Below, piece by piece: positions 1-10,524 of a DNA stretch of 34,770 nt; position 1 is the first letter of the stretch; each line of letters opens with the position of its first letter. Made by a program: the position numbers and the translations under genes. Below the pieces are notes generated by a model. It was not told the origin of the DNA and searched no databases. It was given only the letters and a program-made list of their open reading frames with translations. Source of the DNA: Tulasnella sp. 424 (lineage: Eukaryota > Basidiomycota > Agaricomycetes > Cantharellales > Tulasnellaceae); NCBI GenBank assembly GCA_019633425.1, contig WSUB01000285.1, positions 1 to 34,770 of the forward strand, given 5' to 3'.

Positions 1-79
1 TTGGGGGGGTCACTATGGAACTATGCGCCCTATGGACGCTACAGAGCACTACTGGGCGATGATTTTTTTTCCTGATGCA
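1..79. repeat. Transposon-terminus-like repeat, left copy
   Basis: The window opens with a run of seven G followed by TCACTATGGAACTAT, and the block ends in CCTGATG. The reverse complement of about 34625-34700 shows the same order of motifs: a G run, TTACTATGGAGCTAT, an AGCACT block, GCGATG, and a T-rich stretch ending in CCTGATG. Similarity by eye is roughly three quarters over about 75 bases. Homology stops where the foldback element begins near 80. I read it as the end of a dispersed DNA transposon or MITE family whose other end is not visible here. The family is not identified. Confidence 0.6.
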
Positions 80-741
80 CGATCGACAATCACGATCGAC
101 GACCACCCTCAACGACCGCTTCTAAACAATAAAATGGTGCACAGAGTGCTATATATATGTACATATCGATATCTATTTACATTGTAGTAGTAAGTGCGTT
201 GACATAGACGACCTCAGCCCAGGGGCTTCAGGAGCGTCGTGACGAAATGTGACAGACGTTATTCACACGTCACGCTCACTACCTGATTTATACACATGAA
301 TTATGATAGAGTATTACTCTAACTTAATACTACAATATATACTCATAGGGATCTCTAGAGACGGCGGTTCGGCAACACCCGACAAATGCAGCCAAACACG
401 AGTTCGTTCACTGGCGGTTCCGAGCAAATCCTTTTGTAATTGCCTATAATAATAGGAACCTTGTATTCACTTGCCGCTTAAATTCCACCATCTCTGTAGT
501 ATGAAGTTAAAGTAATACTCTATCATAATTCATGTGTATAAATCAGGTAGTGAGCGTGACGTGTGAATAACGTCTGTCACATTTCGTCACGGCGCTCCTA
601 GGCTGAAGTCGTCTATGTCTGCGCAATTACTCCTACAATGTAAATATATATCGATGCATACATATATCTAACACTCTGTGCACCATTCTATCGTTTAGAA
701 GCGGTCGTTGAGGGTGGTCGTCAATCGTGATTGTCGATTGG
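80..741. mobile_element. Foldback (long inverted repeat) MITE-like element
   Basis: Two arms of about 240 bases face each other: about 80-325 and the reverse complement of about 506-741. Matching blocks include GATCGACAATCACGAT, CGACCACCCTCAACGACCGC, TGGTGCACAGAGTG, CGTGACGAAATGTGACAGAC and GAATTATGATAGAGTATTAC. The arms differ by scattered substitutions and a small indel near 219-233 (extra bases on the left). The loop at about 326-505 has no coding potential. No clear target-site duplication is visible at the ends. A non-autonomous foldback or MITE element is the simplest reading. It sits directly against the terminus-like repeat at 1-79, which suggests insertion into or beside it. Confidence 0.85.
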
Positions 742-788
742 AGGTTGGCAATCGGAATTGGCGATCGTGACACAAACGGCGCGCCATA

Positions 789-839
789 GCCAGCGACTTG
801 AAAGCTCTCCGTTTTCCCGTCTCTGTTCTTGCGATAAGT
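789..839 (+). pseudogene. Tiny relic of the RTP1 gene 5' coding end
   Basis: About 50 bases, starting GCCAGCGACTTGAAAGCTCT, resemble the coding bases at 24665-24713 near the start of the intact RTP1-like gene (GCCAACGACTTGAAAACTCT). A similar decayed copy lies at 9208-9240. The fragment has no start codon and no continuation, so it is non-functional. It abuts a fragment of the ankyrin-family gene, which supports an old rearranged copy of the same duplicated block. The match is short, so confidence is moderate. Confidence 0.5.
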
Positions 840-849
840 AGAGGAAAGA

Positions 850-980
850 CCGGAACGCGCCGTGAAGCAAGCCTCGAAGCGAACTATTCGAAAGTACTAT
901 CATGGCGAGGCGTTTCCTGCTTCGGACGTGAATCTTTTCCTGTATGGTCCAACTCCAAAACAGATTCGTGGTTTCCATAT
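850..980 (+). pseudogene. Fragment of the NTase-like/ankyrin gene (end of exon 1)
   Basis: This stretch matches the end of exon 1 of the three large genes downstream, corresponding to about residues 148-185 of copy 1. It keeps an open frame reading PERAVKQASKR, then RKYYHGEAFPASDV, then NLFLYGPTPKQ. In the signature SDVDLFLYG the second Asp is Asn here. The splice donor that follows exon 1 in the intact copies (CAG|GT) reads CAGAT. Nothing upstream or downstream continues the gene. It is a relic of a fourth copy, or of a piece carried here by rearrangement, and lies next to the RTP1 relic at 789-839. Confidence 0.75.
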
Positions 981-2164
981 CAACCGAGATCCTAGCGACT
1001 CTAACCTATTTTCGCGCCGGAATTAGTGCCTGACGCCTTGTCTGCGTGTAGGAGCCGTTGGATCTGCGTGGAATCCGATCCAAGTGGCTGAATTCAAATC
1101 TTCATCAACGCAGCGCAAGCCAAGCGTCAACACTTCGCGCGCGAACCCCGATCCAACCAGATCTTCTATCGCGTAAGCCTCGGCGACGTTCCCTGCTGCG
1201 ATCTGATGGGGGGACTGACTTCCATGAGATAGACATCGTTTCAGAGACGCCCCGCCCGCGATCTGTCCCCCCGTCGATCCCGCTCGCCCGGTAACTACTC
1301 CTTCATAGGCAAAGCAAGATCAACCTCTCGTACCTGCAGCTGCCGGAACACCTTTTCTTCCTATCCCTCCTTTTGTCTTCTCGAGTCTTTTCAAGACTTT
1401 ACACCGGTGACCGTGACTTTGCGGAGACCGAGTCCTGTGCCTTTTATCTTTACCTTAATTTCTTTTCGGGTTTTGTCTCGCCTGAGCTTGCTGTCGGCCT
1501 CATTGCCGTCTCTTCCTCTTCACCTTCTCAGTCCTCAGGCTCGTTCAACGTGACCTCTCCTCCTCGGTGGCGTCATGTCTCGTTCACCGTATCATTCTAG
1601 GTCGACTGGCGCTTCCTTCGCCAGCCCGCGCCAGCTTGCGTGTCCACATGGAGTTCTGTAGCAGCACCCCGGATGTCACGATAAAGAAACACCTGCCCGC
1701 GGAAGACCTCCAAATCATGGCCCTTGACCTTCATGTCGAAACAGTACTGCCGTTACAATGGAAAGCAAAACATGCGTTGTATGAACTGGCGGTGGAACTA
1801 CACGGGAACGCGAACAACAAGAAAAATTCTTCGGCAACTGAGCTAGCCCCGTCAAGAGTTTAAGTCATACACGCGATTTAAGTATCTGCTTCCCTAATAC
1901 ACGAGGCTCTCATACATGTGTCTTTGTTTAATCCCTAATGTTATATTAACCCCAGCACCTCCATCATCATCATATACGTTCAAATATTGTCTCTCTTCCT
2001 GCTTTTCACTCCTTTTTCACGTGTTTAATAGCTACACCTACTCGATACTTTATGGAACGCTGCTTTGCGGTACGGAGGGGGAAAAAAATCCCTGAGTTCA
2101 TTGCAATTGGGTTCCGGGAGCGTACGTAACCAAGTTCCCGTGATCTCATCTCTTTTTGACTTCA
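981..2164. other. Intergenic stretch with no recognisable gene
   Basis: No convincing gene was found on either strand. Short open frames exist. The most protein-like runs from an ATG at 1648 to a stop at 1863 (71 residues, starting MEFCSSTPDVTIKKHLPA, with a Lys/Asn-rich end). It resembles nothing I recognise and has no neighbouring exon I can join with confidence. The stretch at about 1100-1290 is GC-rich and could be another decayed coding fragment. The AT-rich part at about 1860-2165 is non-coding. Confidence 0.5.
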
Positions 2165-2644
2165 TTTTTTTCGTCTTGTAGTTCTTTCTCCCCCCTTTCT
2201 GTTTACGTCGCATCGTACCAGTAGTTCTATTCTTGCCCTTCTCTGCGTGTCTTAGTCCTGGGCTTCTGAATGACTTGGTTCGGGTTCTGAAGCGGCACGG
2301 TCTTTAGGGGTCCAAGCGATCACCTGACTCAAAACGCGGCCGGGCCACGTTCCAACTTCTCGGCGGGTTTGCCGCTCCTCAGCGCACCATCCACGATATA
2401 ATGAGACCCTAAGGGATGTGATGTGATCCCGTGGCTTGAAGTCTTCGATTGGAGTCAGATTTGGCTGATCCAATTGGTTGCAATCAGATCTCCGCTAGCC
2501 TCCCTGGTAGGTTCTCAATACGCTTCAATGAACAAACAATTGAGTCTATAAAAACAATCCCTTGGCATCGTTGGAGATTATCCAAGTCGTTCCGCTCACT
2601 CCCCCTTCTCGCCCCCGTGAACGACTCTCCACCAACATCGTCCA
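2165..2644 (+). promoter_or_regulatory. Promoter and 5' leader of copy 1
   Basis: The duplicated upstream block begins near 2165 (CGTCTTGTAGTTCTTTCTCC) and is shared with about 10530 in front of copy 2. It holds the conserved GATCACCTGACTC at about 2319 and a TTCGATTGGAGT block near 2446, both also recognisable before copy 3. A TATA-like TATAAAAA lies at 2547-2554, about 98 bases before the ATG. The leader just before the start is pyrimidine-rich. The shared blocks are seen directly. That they bind a regulator is inference. Confidence 0.6.
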
Positions 2645-5600
2645 ATGGCTCAAAACGCCGAAGCCCAAGCTTTCCTACGCCGTCTCGGCGAACTCCCCGA
2701 TACCCCTGGCATCGACCTCGGTCCTGCCATCAGCCCATCCCTCCAAGACGAAGCAGACCTCCGTCGTCTCTTCGCCACAAACCGCACCAACGCACGCCTC
2801 AATGATCCTTACGTCGGTCTCGTCGATGTCTTTGGCCAAAACACCGACCGCATCAAAAGGATTCATGCTCGGGTCGTCAAAGACGATGACGATCTACGAA
2901 AACATCACGTCATGCCTCTCGACGACGACACGCGTAGAAAAGACGGAGAGCTATCCATGGCAGCTTCGTTTGAGGACTTCAAGACCCGATGGGCGATTTT
3001 CAGCGAAGGTGCTCTCAGTCAGTTGACGAATTGGAACAACGTGATCGTTGCTGGAGGGGCCGTCGTCGCTTGCTTGGCCCCTCTTCCGGAGCACGTCGTG
3101 AAGCAGGGCTCGAAGCGAGCTCTCCGAAAGTATTATCACTCTGAGGCGTTCCCCGCTTCGGACGTGGATCTTTTCTTGTATGGTCTTACCCCCGCAGAGG
3201 TACGTGTTTTATGCACTTGTGGACGCACGGGTCTAACCTAGGATTTCCATAGGCGGAGGAAAAGTGTATCGAGATCTACAACGCTGTTAGGGACTCGGTT
3301 CCATGGGAGGTTTGCGCCATCCGCACAAAGAACGCCGTTTCGATTCATTGTAAGGACCCTGTTTGAACGCGGAACGACGCGTGCTCACCGCGCCCACACC
3401 CCTAGGCCAATACCCTTATCGACCCATCCAAATCATCTTGCGTATCTATCAGTCGCCCGCCGAAATTCTCGCTGGATTCGACGTCGACTCGACTTGCATT
3501 GGTTTCGATGGAACTCGCGTCGTTGCGGCTCCTCGTGCCATCTTGGCCCTCATGACCCAGTGCAACCGAGTAGCAATGGATCGGCGCTCGCCTTCATACG
3601 AAGTTCGGCTGGCCAAGTACGCTGGTCGAGGATTCGAAATTCACGTACCTGACCTCCGTCGCGAGGACTTTGATCCCACGGTTCGTCTTTCAGTGCTTCT
3701 TCCACATCTCGGCAGTCCTAACGTATTCCTCATCGAATAGATCTTTGAACGTGCTCTCACTCGCGTCGCAGGTCTCGCTCGACTCTTGGTTCTCGAAAAA
3801 CTCGCCACTCAAGAAGCCCGAGATGGGTACCTCAACCAACGTCGTCAAATGCGTGGCAGGCCCAATATCTCTCGCCGCCACAGGCGACGCGACAAGAGAT
3901 TGAAGGGTGACTTGAAATCTGCTACCGATTTCGGTGGGCTTCAAATGAGCGAGTATGATGTGATGTTCCACATTCCTTATGGGCCCGGGATCAATGCGAA
4001 GAAGATCTGCAAGATCGTGTATCAGACGGATTTGGGGATGAATAGGTGCGAACCTGGAGTTCCGGACAACTCTGCTTCGGCTGCCTAACACGAGGCACGG
4101 GCTTGTAGCACTTTCAATCCTAAGAACAAGGGCCGCAGGCTTCATCGTCATCCAGCATTCTTTGGGAACATGAAGGAGGCCTTGGAGGACTGCTGCGAAG
4201 TAAGGGTCTCACCTCGAATTTTCAGAAATGTAGTCTGACGAATTTCCATTCTAGTACTGCCCGCTGCCCGAGACGGATGAAGAGAAAGAAATGTTTGAGA
4301 AAGAACAAGAGCAGTTCCTCACTGGTCGCGTAACATTCATCCAGGAGGATCCTGGTCGCCAAAGTAAGTCACCCGTTATCTCGAATAGCTTCATGCAATC
4401 GAGCCTCCTTCTGCAGGTATCACGGGGTCTTTCCACCCCATCGACAGCGGCGAATGGTCTGAGCAGGCCTACCTCAAACCCCTCGCCATACTCTTCTCCC
4501 ACATCGTCTCTCACAACCGCGCAGCCTGCACCGACTTCCTTAAGCGTAACGCCGACGCCATCAAGACGCGCGACCACCTCGGCCGGACTCCTCTACAAAT
4601 GGCTTTGATTTGCTCCTCCGAGGACATTTGCTTGGATTTGATCGAGCAAGGCGCGAGGATGACTTCTAGATTGGTCGATGGGCGGTGCAGTTTGCATTTG
4701 GCTGCTCAGATGGGTATGCCAAAGGTCATCAAAGCGCTCCTGGAGAAGAGCGAAAAGAATAAACTCGAGAAAGAAGCGAAGGAGAAGGAAGCGACGGAGA
4801 AAGAAAAGCAGGATATGGAGGTCGAGATTAAGGATCAGGAAGACGAGGTACGTTTCTCAGCCGACGTTTAGGACCCGGATGCTGATTGGGAAACGAATTT
4901 AGATTCGAGATTCTTCGGGAGACGATTGGTCCTCTGAGGATAATGAAGACGAAGATTATGAAGAGGCAAAGAAGAAAGTCGATCCCGAGGGAGATCCTGT
5001 CAAGAGTGAAGAAAACGCGTTGGAGGATTCCGAAGACGCGCCTGATATTCTCGAAATTGATGCTCCGGATTGGGACCAATGCCTCACTGCCCTCGGAGTA
5101 AGCCTTGATGAGGTCTCATGACTATCCTGGATAAACTAACAGAGCGCTAAATTAGTACGCCATCATCGGTGGTTCCTTGCCTGGTGTGCAAATTCTCGTC
5201 GCTGCTGGAGCTGACTGCAAGACACCGAAGAGCCTCAGCGACGGTTACCGGGATACTGCGACCTTCTACCCTCTCACTCTTACTGCGCTCACATCCGATG
5301 AATCGGTTGGAGCTCAGATTGCCGAACATCTCATCACTGCTGGAGGAGCTTCTTGCTCAGCCGCGGATTCCGACACCGTTACCGCTTTCCATCGTCTCGT
5401 TTCTGCCAACAAGCCTCAAATCATCGAAACCATTCTTCAAGTCGATCCCACCGCCAAGGCCGCGAGTCGATTCGTGCACTCAGCGTCGCGGCAACAGTCT
5501 GTCACCCACCCTATTGTTTCTGCTTTCGCGGCTGGTCACCGAGCGATGATAGCTGTTTTGATGGCGTATGGCGGCACGCGGGCGTTCATTGATTTGGAGA

Positions 5601-8600
5601 CCTACGATCGATCTGTCGCAGCCAAGTAAGTCTTTGTTATCTTGACGATTATACCGCAATTTGGGTGCTGATAGCGCCTTTGGCTTCCAAGTCCCAGTCA
5701 GGGGCACAGCTACGCTCGAGCTGGAGAGGACAGTTGGAAGTCATGCACCCTGCAACCGCTTGAAGCCGCTTTATCGGACTACAGCGACCTTTACCGCCTG
5801 GTTTTGGCCCTTGAACCCGAAAGTGTCCAGAACTCAGTTCCTCGAGGTGCCTATCGATACCAAAGGAACGCTCCCCTTCGTCGCTCGATGCTGGACTTCC
5901 TTCGATCTGCTGTGCGCGAGATGAAGCGCCGTTCAAGGGAGCCGGCTGCACAAAACACTGGCTCCTCTGATACTGCGGCGACGTGGAGAAGCATATTTGA
6001 CCTCTCGGACATGGAGATTTCGGAAAAGTCAGGATGGGATGCTCAGGCGATTGCTTGGGAGAAGCGACACAAGGAACTTCTTAAAGAGAACATCAAAGCC
6101 AAAAACCCCAACGGGACGCCCCAGGACTACAGCAAAAAGGCCGAAGAGGAGCAGCGAGCTCAAGCAGCCAAGTTGCTTCCCTACTTCCAACACGCCGTCG
6201 AGGAACTCGAGAAAGCTGGAGCTCGGACTTGGCAGGAGCTGTACAAGGATATGCCGTCAGAGTGGGAGACGGCATACGCAGAGCTGGACTTTGATCCCGA
6301 TGATCCCAACGCACCTCCCCATACCTCAAATACGGGCACCCGACGCCCTAACCTATCCAAACGCGTTCACCCAACCAAACGCGGTCAACCAGCCCGTTCT
6401 AAAACTACGGACTCGAAGGACGAAACCATCGACGAGAAGACGAAGCCATTCAAGAGATATTCATTGTTCGTCGCCGGTTGGGGAGAAGGTTATCCGGGCA
6501 CGCACTTGATCCCGCTATACGATGAGCTTTACGAGGCTTGCTGGAACGGTGACAACGACAAGATTCGAGCTTTATGTTTGCCGCCCAAGGATGATACGGC
6601 TCCCCCGCCTTCAGGAACCAGGGACCTTCTACAGATTACTGTGAGAGTCAAATACACAGAACACATGAATGATTACTCCCAGGGTAAGTGGTAGGAAGCT
6701 CTTGCATCATGGCCAACAAGCTGATTGGACTTCGTGTTAGGATACACTCCTCTCTTCGTTGCTCTTCGTGCGCGTAAATGGGATACCGCTCGTTTGATCC
6801 TCGAAATTGCCGAGGAGCAACTGATGAAGGATGAGGACGACGATGAGAAAGTCGATACCGCGAATTGCGGAGGGAATATAATCCGATTTGGTCAGCTCAT
6901 GCATCTCCAGTCAGGTCGCTTCACGATCGCTGACGACCTCTATTTTCACAGACGACAACGGCGACGACAGTGATGGAGATTCAGCTGCCAGTGACGAGAC
7001 TGAGAAGCGGCCAGCTGGATATTCTGACCTTGCTAAGAGGTTCCACACCGTTAAGGTGAAAGTCAAGCCCAATCAGCTCCTATCCTATGCTGCAAAGTGC
7101 GCCGTCGAAAGAGTATCTGAGTCAACTCCCTACTGGGGGTCCGCGGATCCCATTGATTTCGCTGTGGCGGAGAACGATGTTGAGGCTTTCAACCAGATCG
7201 CTGATGTACGTTGCGTGAACAGAGAGGTTTCAGGCTATCTAGTTGATCCGTTTCATTTCTAGATGATGGCCGACCTGAAAGAGCCCATGCCGGTCCCAGA
7301 ATCGGTTCGCCGTGGCATTCTCTTGACGGACTCTGCAGAAATGCTTGATGTGAGCGTGCCATTCTTTCTTACCCCACACGCTTCCACTAACTCCACATTA
7401 GGCCTACATACGCCGCACTGGTGATGGACTGTGTTTGCCAAAACCGAAAGCTAAGGAGTCCGCGGATGACAAGGCGCAAGCCCAGCAACACGATGATGAC
7501 GACGAAGAACACAAGATTTACCTCGGTCTTAACGTGCACGGCAAAAAGAGAAAGGATCTCGCACGCAGAGAGGATCCAAACGCCCCTGGGCAAGCTGATG
7601 CCGACACCAGAGTCCCGATTGTTTGGCGAGCTGCCTCTGCCCAAGCCCCTACTATCCTGGAATATCTCAACAGTCCCAAGGCCATCGAAGCCTACAGGTG
7701 CTATGCCGAAAACAACAAAACAAAACTCGCCAAGGGTCTCGCTGAAGTCCTTCAGAACCCAGACGACTTCCCCAAGATGGTAGGCTTTAAGGCTAGTCGA
7801 TTGGCGGAGACACCAGTGCTCGCCACCTTTTGGAACCCGGACTTCCCGGATCGTATTCTCCCGACACTCAAGAAACTAATGGAGCTGCAGCCACGGTTGA
7901 CGGCTGATGGCATCCGCGTGCAAGTCAAGTCGAATAGGATGTCTGCATTCATGCTCCTTTGCTGCATCAACTTGTACAAGGCACCTATCGAAGCCTTCGA
8001 CTGGATGTTGGCAAACGGAGTCGATCCACTGGCTCGCGAGGAACGAGGGTAAGTTTTTAATCTTCGATCTAAATGTCACACTCTCACTCGCCGGTCCCTC
8101 TGCGCAGCTACAATATCTTGCACTTGATGTTCTCTGATACCAATTGGGCCTTGATCGAGCATGCCCTCACTAAGCTTCCAACTGATGTCATTGAGACTCT
8201 CATGACACAGCAGTCTCGCACGCAACGCAACACTGTAAGTGAACCCAATCCGTCTAACTGGAGTATTTTATTCATGCATCCGGGCATTCCAGCCATTTGC
8301 GATGGCCGTCAATACAGGGAACCTACAGCTCGTTGAATTGCTGCTTCAAACCGCCAAGAACGCCGTCGTTCAAACTCTTCTCTTCCGTGACTCCACTGGT
8401 GCAACACCGCTCCATTCCGCCATCCTCAACGGCTGGTCCAAGATTGTTTCTCATTTGATCGACATTGGTCCCCCAGAGATGCTGTATATGGAGAATGGAG
8501 TTGGCTCGACCCCGCTCGAAATCGCCCGACTCCAGTTCCTAACCCAGACGCTCCGCGGATTAGGCGCCTCTCTCAATTCTCTCGAAGGATTTAACGTCTT

Positions 8601-9102
8601 CGGAGTCAACTATTTGAGCCTTACCCCGGCACCCGGAATGCGTGATCGTGACGAAACAGAAGTCAAGTCGCTCAGGAGGGTCATCGACGGAATCAAGAGC
8701 TCCGGCACATTGGCCAAAAAGCCAGAGCTTCTTGAGGTTCTTAGCAACTTTGCCGACAGCTCGGAGCAGGAGTTCGCCGCTTGGATAGCTCAGAACCCCA
8801 AGGAAGAACCCCAGTCGACTGCCTCAATCAACCGCAAATCCAACCGGCCCGGGTGCGATGCCAAAGCGACGTTCGACGTGCTCTCGAAGGCGGTCGTCGA
8901 GGTTCACCAGCGCCAGCTCGTCCATCTCCGTGACGTCCAACTTGCGGTTCTTACTGCAGTAGAAGCACAATCAAAGGGAAAATGTCGGGCATTGGCCGCT
9001 CATGTTGAAGGGTTGGAGGAAGAGGAGCCGGATCAGAAGCAGGATCTCGACTACAGTGTCATCCTGGGATCTCCAGCCTCTGAATTGGAAGATGACTCTT
9101 AA
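2645..9102 (+). CDS. NTase-like/ankyrin-repeat giant protein, copy 1 (16 exons, 1862 aa)
   Basis: Exons: 2645-3199, 3253-3349, 3406-3680, 3741-4045, 4109-4199, 4255-4363, 4417-4847, 4903-5097, 5156-5625, 5698-6683, 6741-6890, 6952-7205, 7263-7349, 7402-8048, 8108-8234, 8293-9102. All introns are GT-AG and phases close without a stop. Residues 137-143 read GGAVVAC and 172-180 SDVDLFLYG, the two-part signature of nucleotidyltransferase folds. GFDVD at 241-245 could supply the third acidic residue. A conserved module follows (to about 477). Ankyrin-type repeats begin near 528 (DHLGRTPLQMAL, then DGRCSLHLAAQMG). After a Lys/Glu-rich and acidic linker (about 593-686), more repeats run to the C-terminal part (GATPLHSAILNGW). 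The tail is helical (VEVHQRQLVHLRDVQ). Unlike copies 2 and 3, the first motif is GGA rather than GGS. The family occurs in fungi as unnamed ankyrin proteins; the enzymatic role is inferred and untested. Confidence 0.88.
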
Positions 9103-9425
9103 GTTGAATATCATTTTTAGCTGTTGCCTTTTCTCTGTACGACACTTTAAATGAAATGTTGAACATGAATTGATGCGTTCGAGGATCGTCTCGTGGTTTG
9201 TCTCTCAGCCAGCGAGTCGAAAGCTCTCTGTTCTCACGAGTAGTAGGAGAACGGGCAAGATAATGTCGACTTCACGCTCAAGTTGCGCTGGACAGTGTTC
9301 CAGCGAGTCTTGGGTAGCTCGGAATTCTCAAGCGACCCCGATACAACCGCACTTAATAGACCCGTTCGCCTTTGTCAGGAGGTTCTAATTTTTGTTCCGA
9401 TTGACTTAGTTGCAGATTTCATAAA
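9103..9425 (+). pseudogene. Relic of RTP1 promoter and 5' coding end after copy 1
   Basis: From about 9145 to 9380 the sequence follows, with many changes, the junction between copy 3 and the RTP1 gene (about 24585-24820). Shared landmarks in the same order are AAATGAAA, CATGA.TTGATGCG, GTGGTTT.TCTC, a GCCAGCGAGTCGAAAGCTCT block and GCTCGGAATTC. The start ATG and the reading frame are lost. It is a decayed copy of the beginning of the neighbouring essential gene, left when the ankyrin gene was duplicated together with part of its downstream flank. Copy 2 has no such relic after it. Confidence 0.75.
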
Positions 9426-10118
9426 TACTGTACTATTTCGTTAAAATAGGATGTCCCATGTCCCGACCCCCGATCCGGACCGGTAAATTTTTTAAATGTC
9501 CCCCGGTCCCGAGGGTCTCCGCCGGTCGGGACAAGTGTCCCTGCCGGTAAGAAATAAATATCACAATAAGGCTCACCTAGATATACAGAGACTATTTACT
9601 AACGAGGGCTCTTCATGTAATGGGTTCTCAAGCAACAATAGAAGACCCTAGCTCTATTCCCAAGGAACCGGGCGGATGACCAACGTTAGCAAGACATGGA
9701 TCCTTATCACTGTTTTTGGTCGTCTACTGGGATCATCGGTCCTGAATGAGAGAAACGAGAGGAACAACAATGTGTACGAGGGTGTAAAATGCAAAGATTA
9801 CAATTACCACTAAGGTAAACCGTCGCGCAACATTGCATTTGATTTACAGGCAAACGATTTCTTCGGACTAGGGGCTCCTGAAGCGCTACAAATAACGTCT
9901 AAATTTGTAAGCATATTAATCCTTAGAGTATCTAAGACATAGACAGACTGTTTTGGGGCACCCGCCGCGCACTTGGCGAGGAACCGCTCCGGTGTAAAGA
10001 TTTGTCCCCCGGTCCCCACGAGGCGCGCCGTCCCAAAGTGCCACGCCGGTATGGTTGCACCGGTAAAAAAATTGTCCCGGTGTCCCTCATGCGCCTGTTT
10101 TAACGAAATAGTAAAGTA
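9426..10118. mobile_element. MITE-like DNA element, about 693 bp
   Basis: The ends are inverted repeats: 9426-9450 (TACTGTACTATTTCGTTAAA then ATAGG) and the reverse complement of 10094-10118 (TACTTTACTATTTCGTTAAA then ACAGG). Weaker inverted similarity continues inward, with GTCCC, ACCGG and CCGGTCCC blocks on both sides. The interior has no long open frame. A clear target-site duplication is not visible. The termini and size suggest a non-autonomous, possibly hAT-related element; that family assignment is a guess. It lies just after the RTP1 relic and helps explain why copies 1 and 2 are farther apart than copies 2 and 3. Confidence 0.8.
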
Positions 10119-10524
10119 GCTGCTTTCAAATAGGGAGAGCTCAGAATGGGTTCACCGTTGTACAAAAACCTAATTAGCCTGAAAATCTAATGCCTAATCT
10201 TCCTCCATTCCGGCATCGGAGTCTTTAGCTTCTGCCAGGGGAAGAACTTCTCACAGACTCGAGTTAGAAGTCCATTGTATGCCCGCTAGCCCGTCATATC
10301 TTGGCCAAGTGTTGCACGACCGTTTCTCTCGTGTGGTCAAACAATGGTGCCGGTGGCATCACGTGAGAAACCGAACACTCCACCTTGCAGCCCCAAGGAA
10401 ATTCAGTGCTGTTATTCTGTGTAGCCTTCTGGATGGATTTACTTTAAATTTGGTTATCCGGGTGACAGAGTAAGTGCATCGAGGATTCGAAATGCCTAAA
10501 AAACGCGACGCCAACGTCGTGAAT
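10119..10524. other. Intergenic stretch with an extra piece of upstream repeat
   Basis: About 10119-10405 contains nothing I recognise. About 10409-10515 (GTGTAGCCTTCTGGATG, then TTTGGTTATCCG, then GAGGATTCGAAATG) resembles the block at 17535-17610 in front of copy 3 (GTGTAGTCTTCTGCATG, TTTGGTAATCCG, CAGGGTTCGAAGGG). Copy 2 therefore carries a copy-3-like upstream fragment followed by a copy-1-like one. Confidence 0.55.

Noticed and set aside
1648..1863. A 71-residue frame that looks somewhat protein-like
   Set aside because: No homologue was recognised, no signal or domain is present and no partner exon was found; it is described in the intergenic entry but not called a gene.
9810..10019. 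Minus-strand frame inside the MITE
   Set aside because: It lies within a non-autonomous element, is short and has no transposase-like residues.
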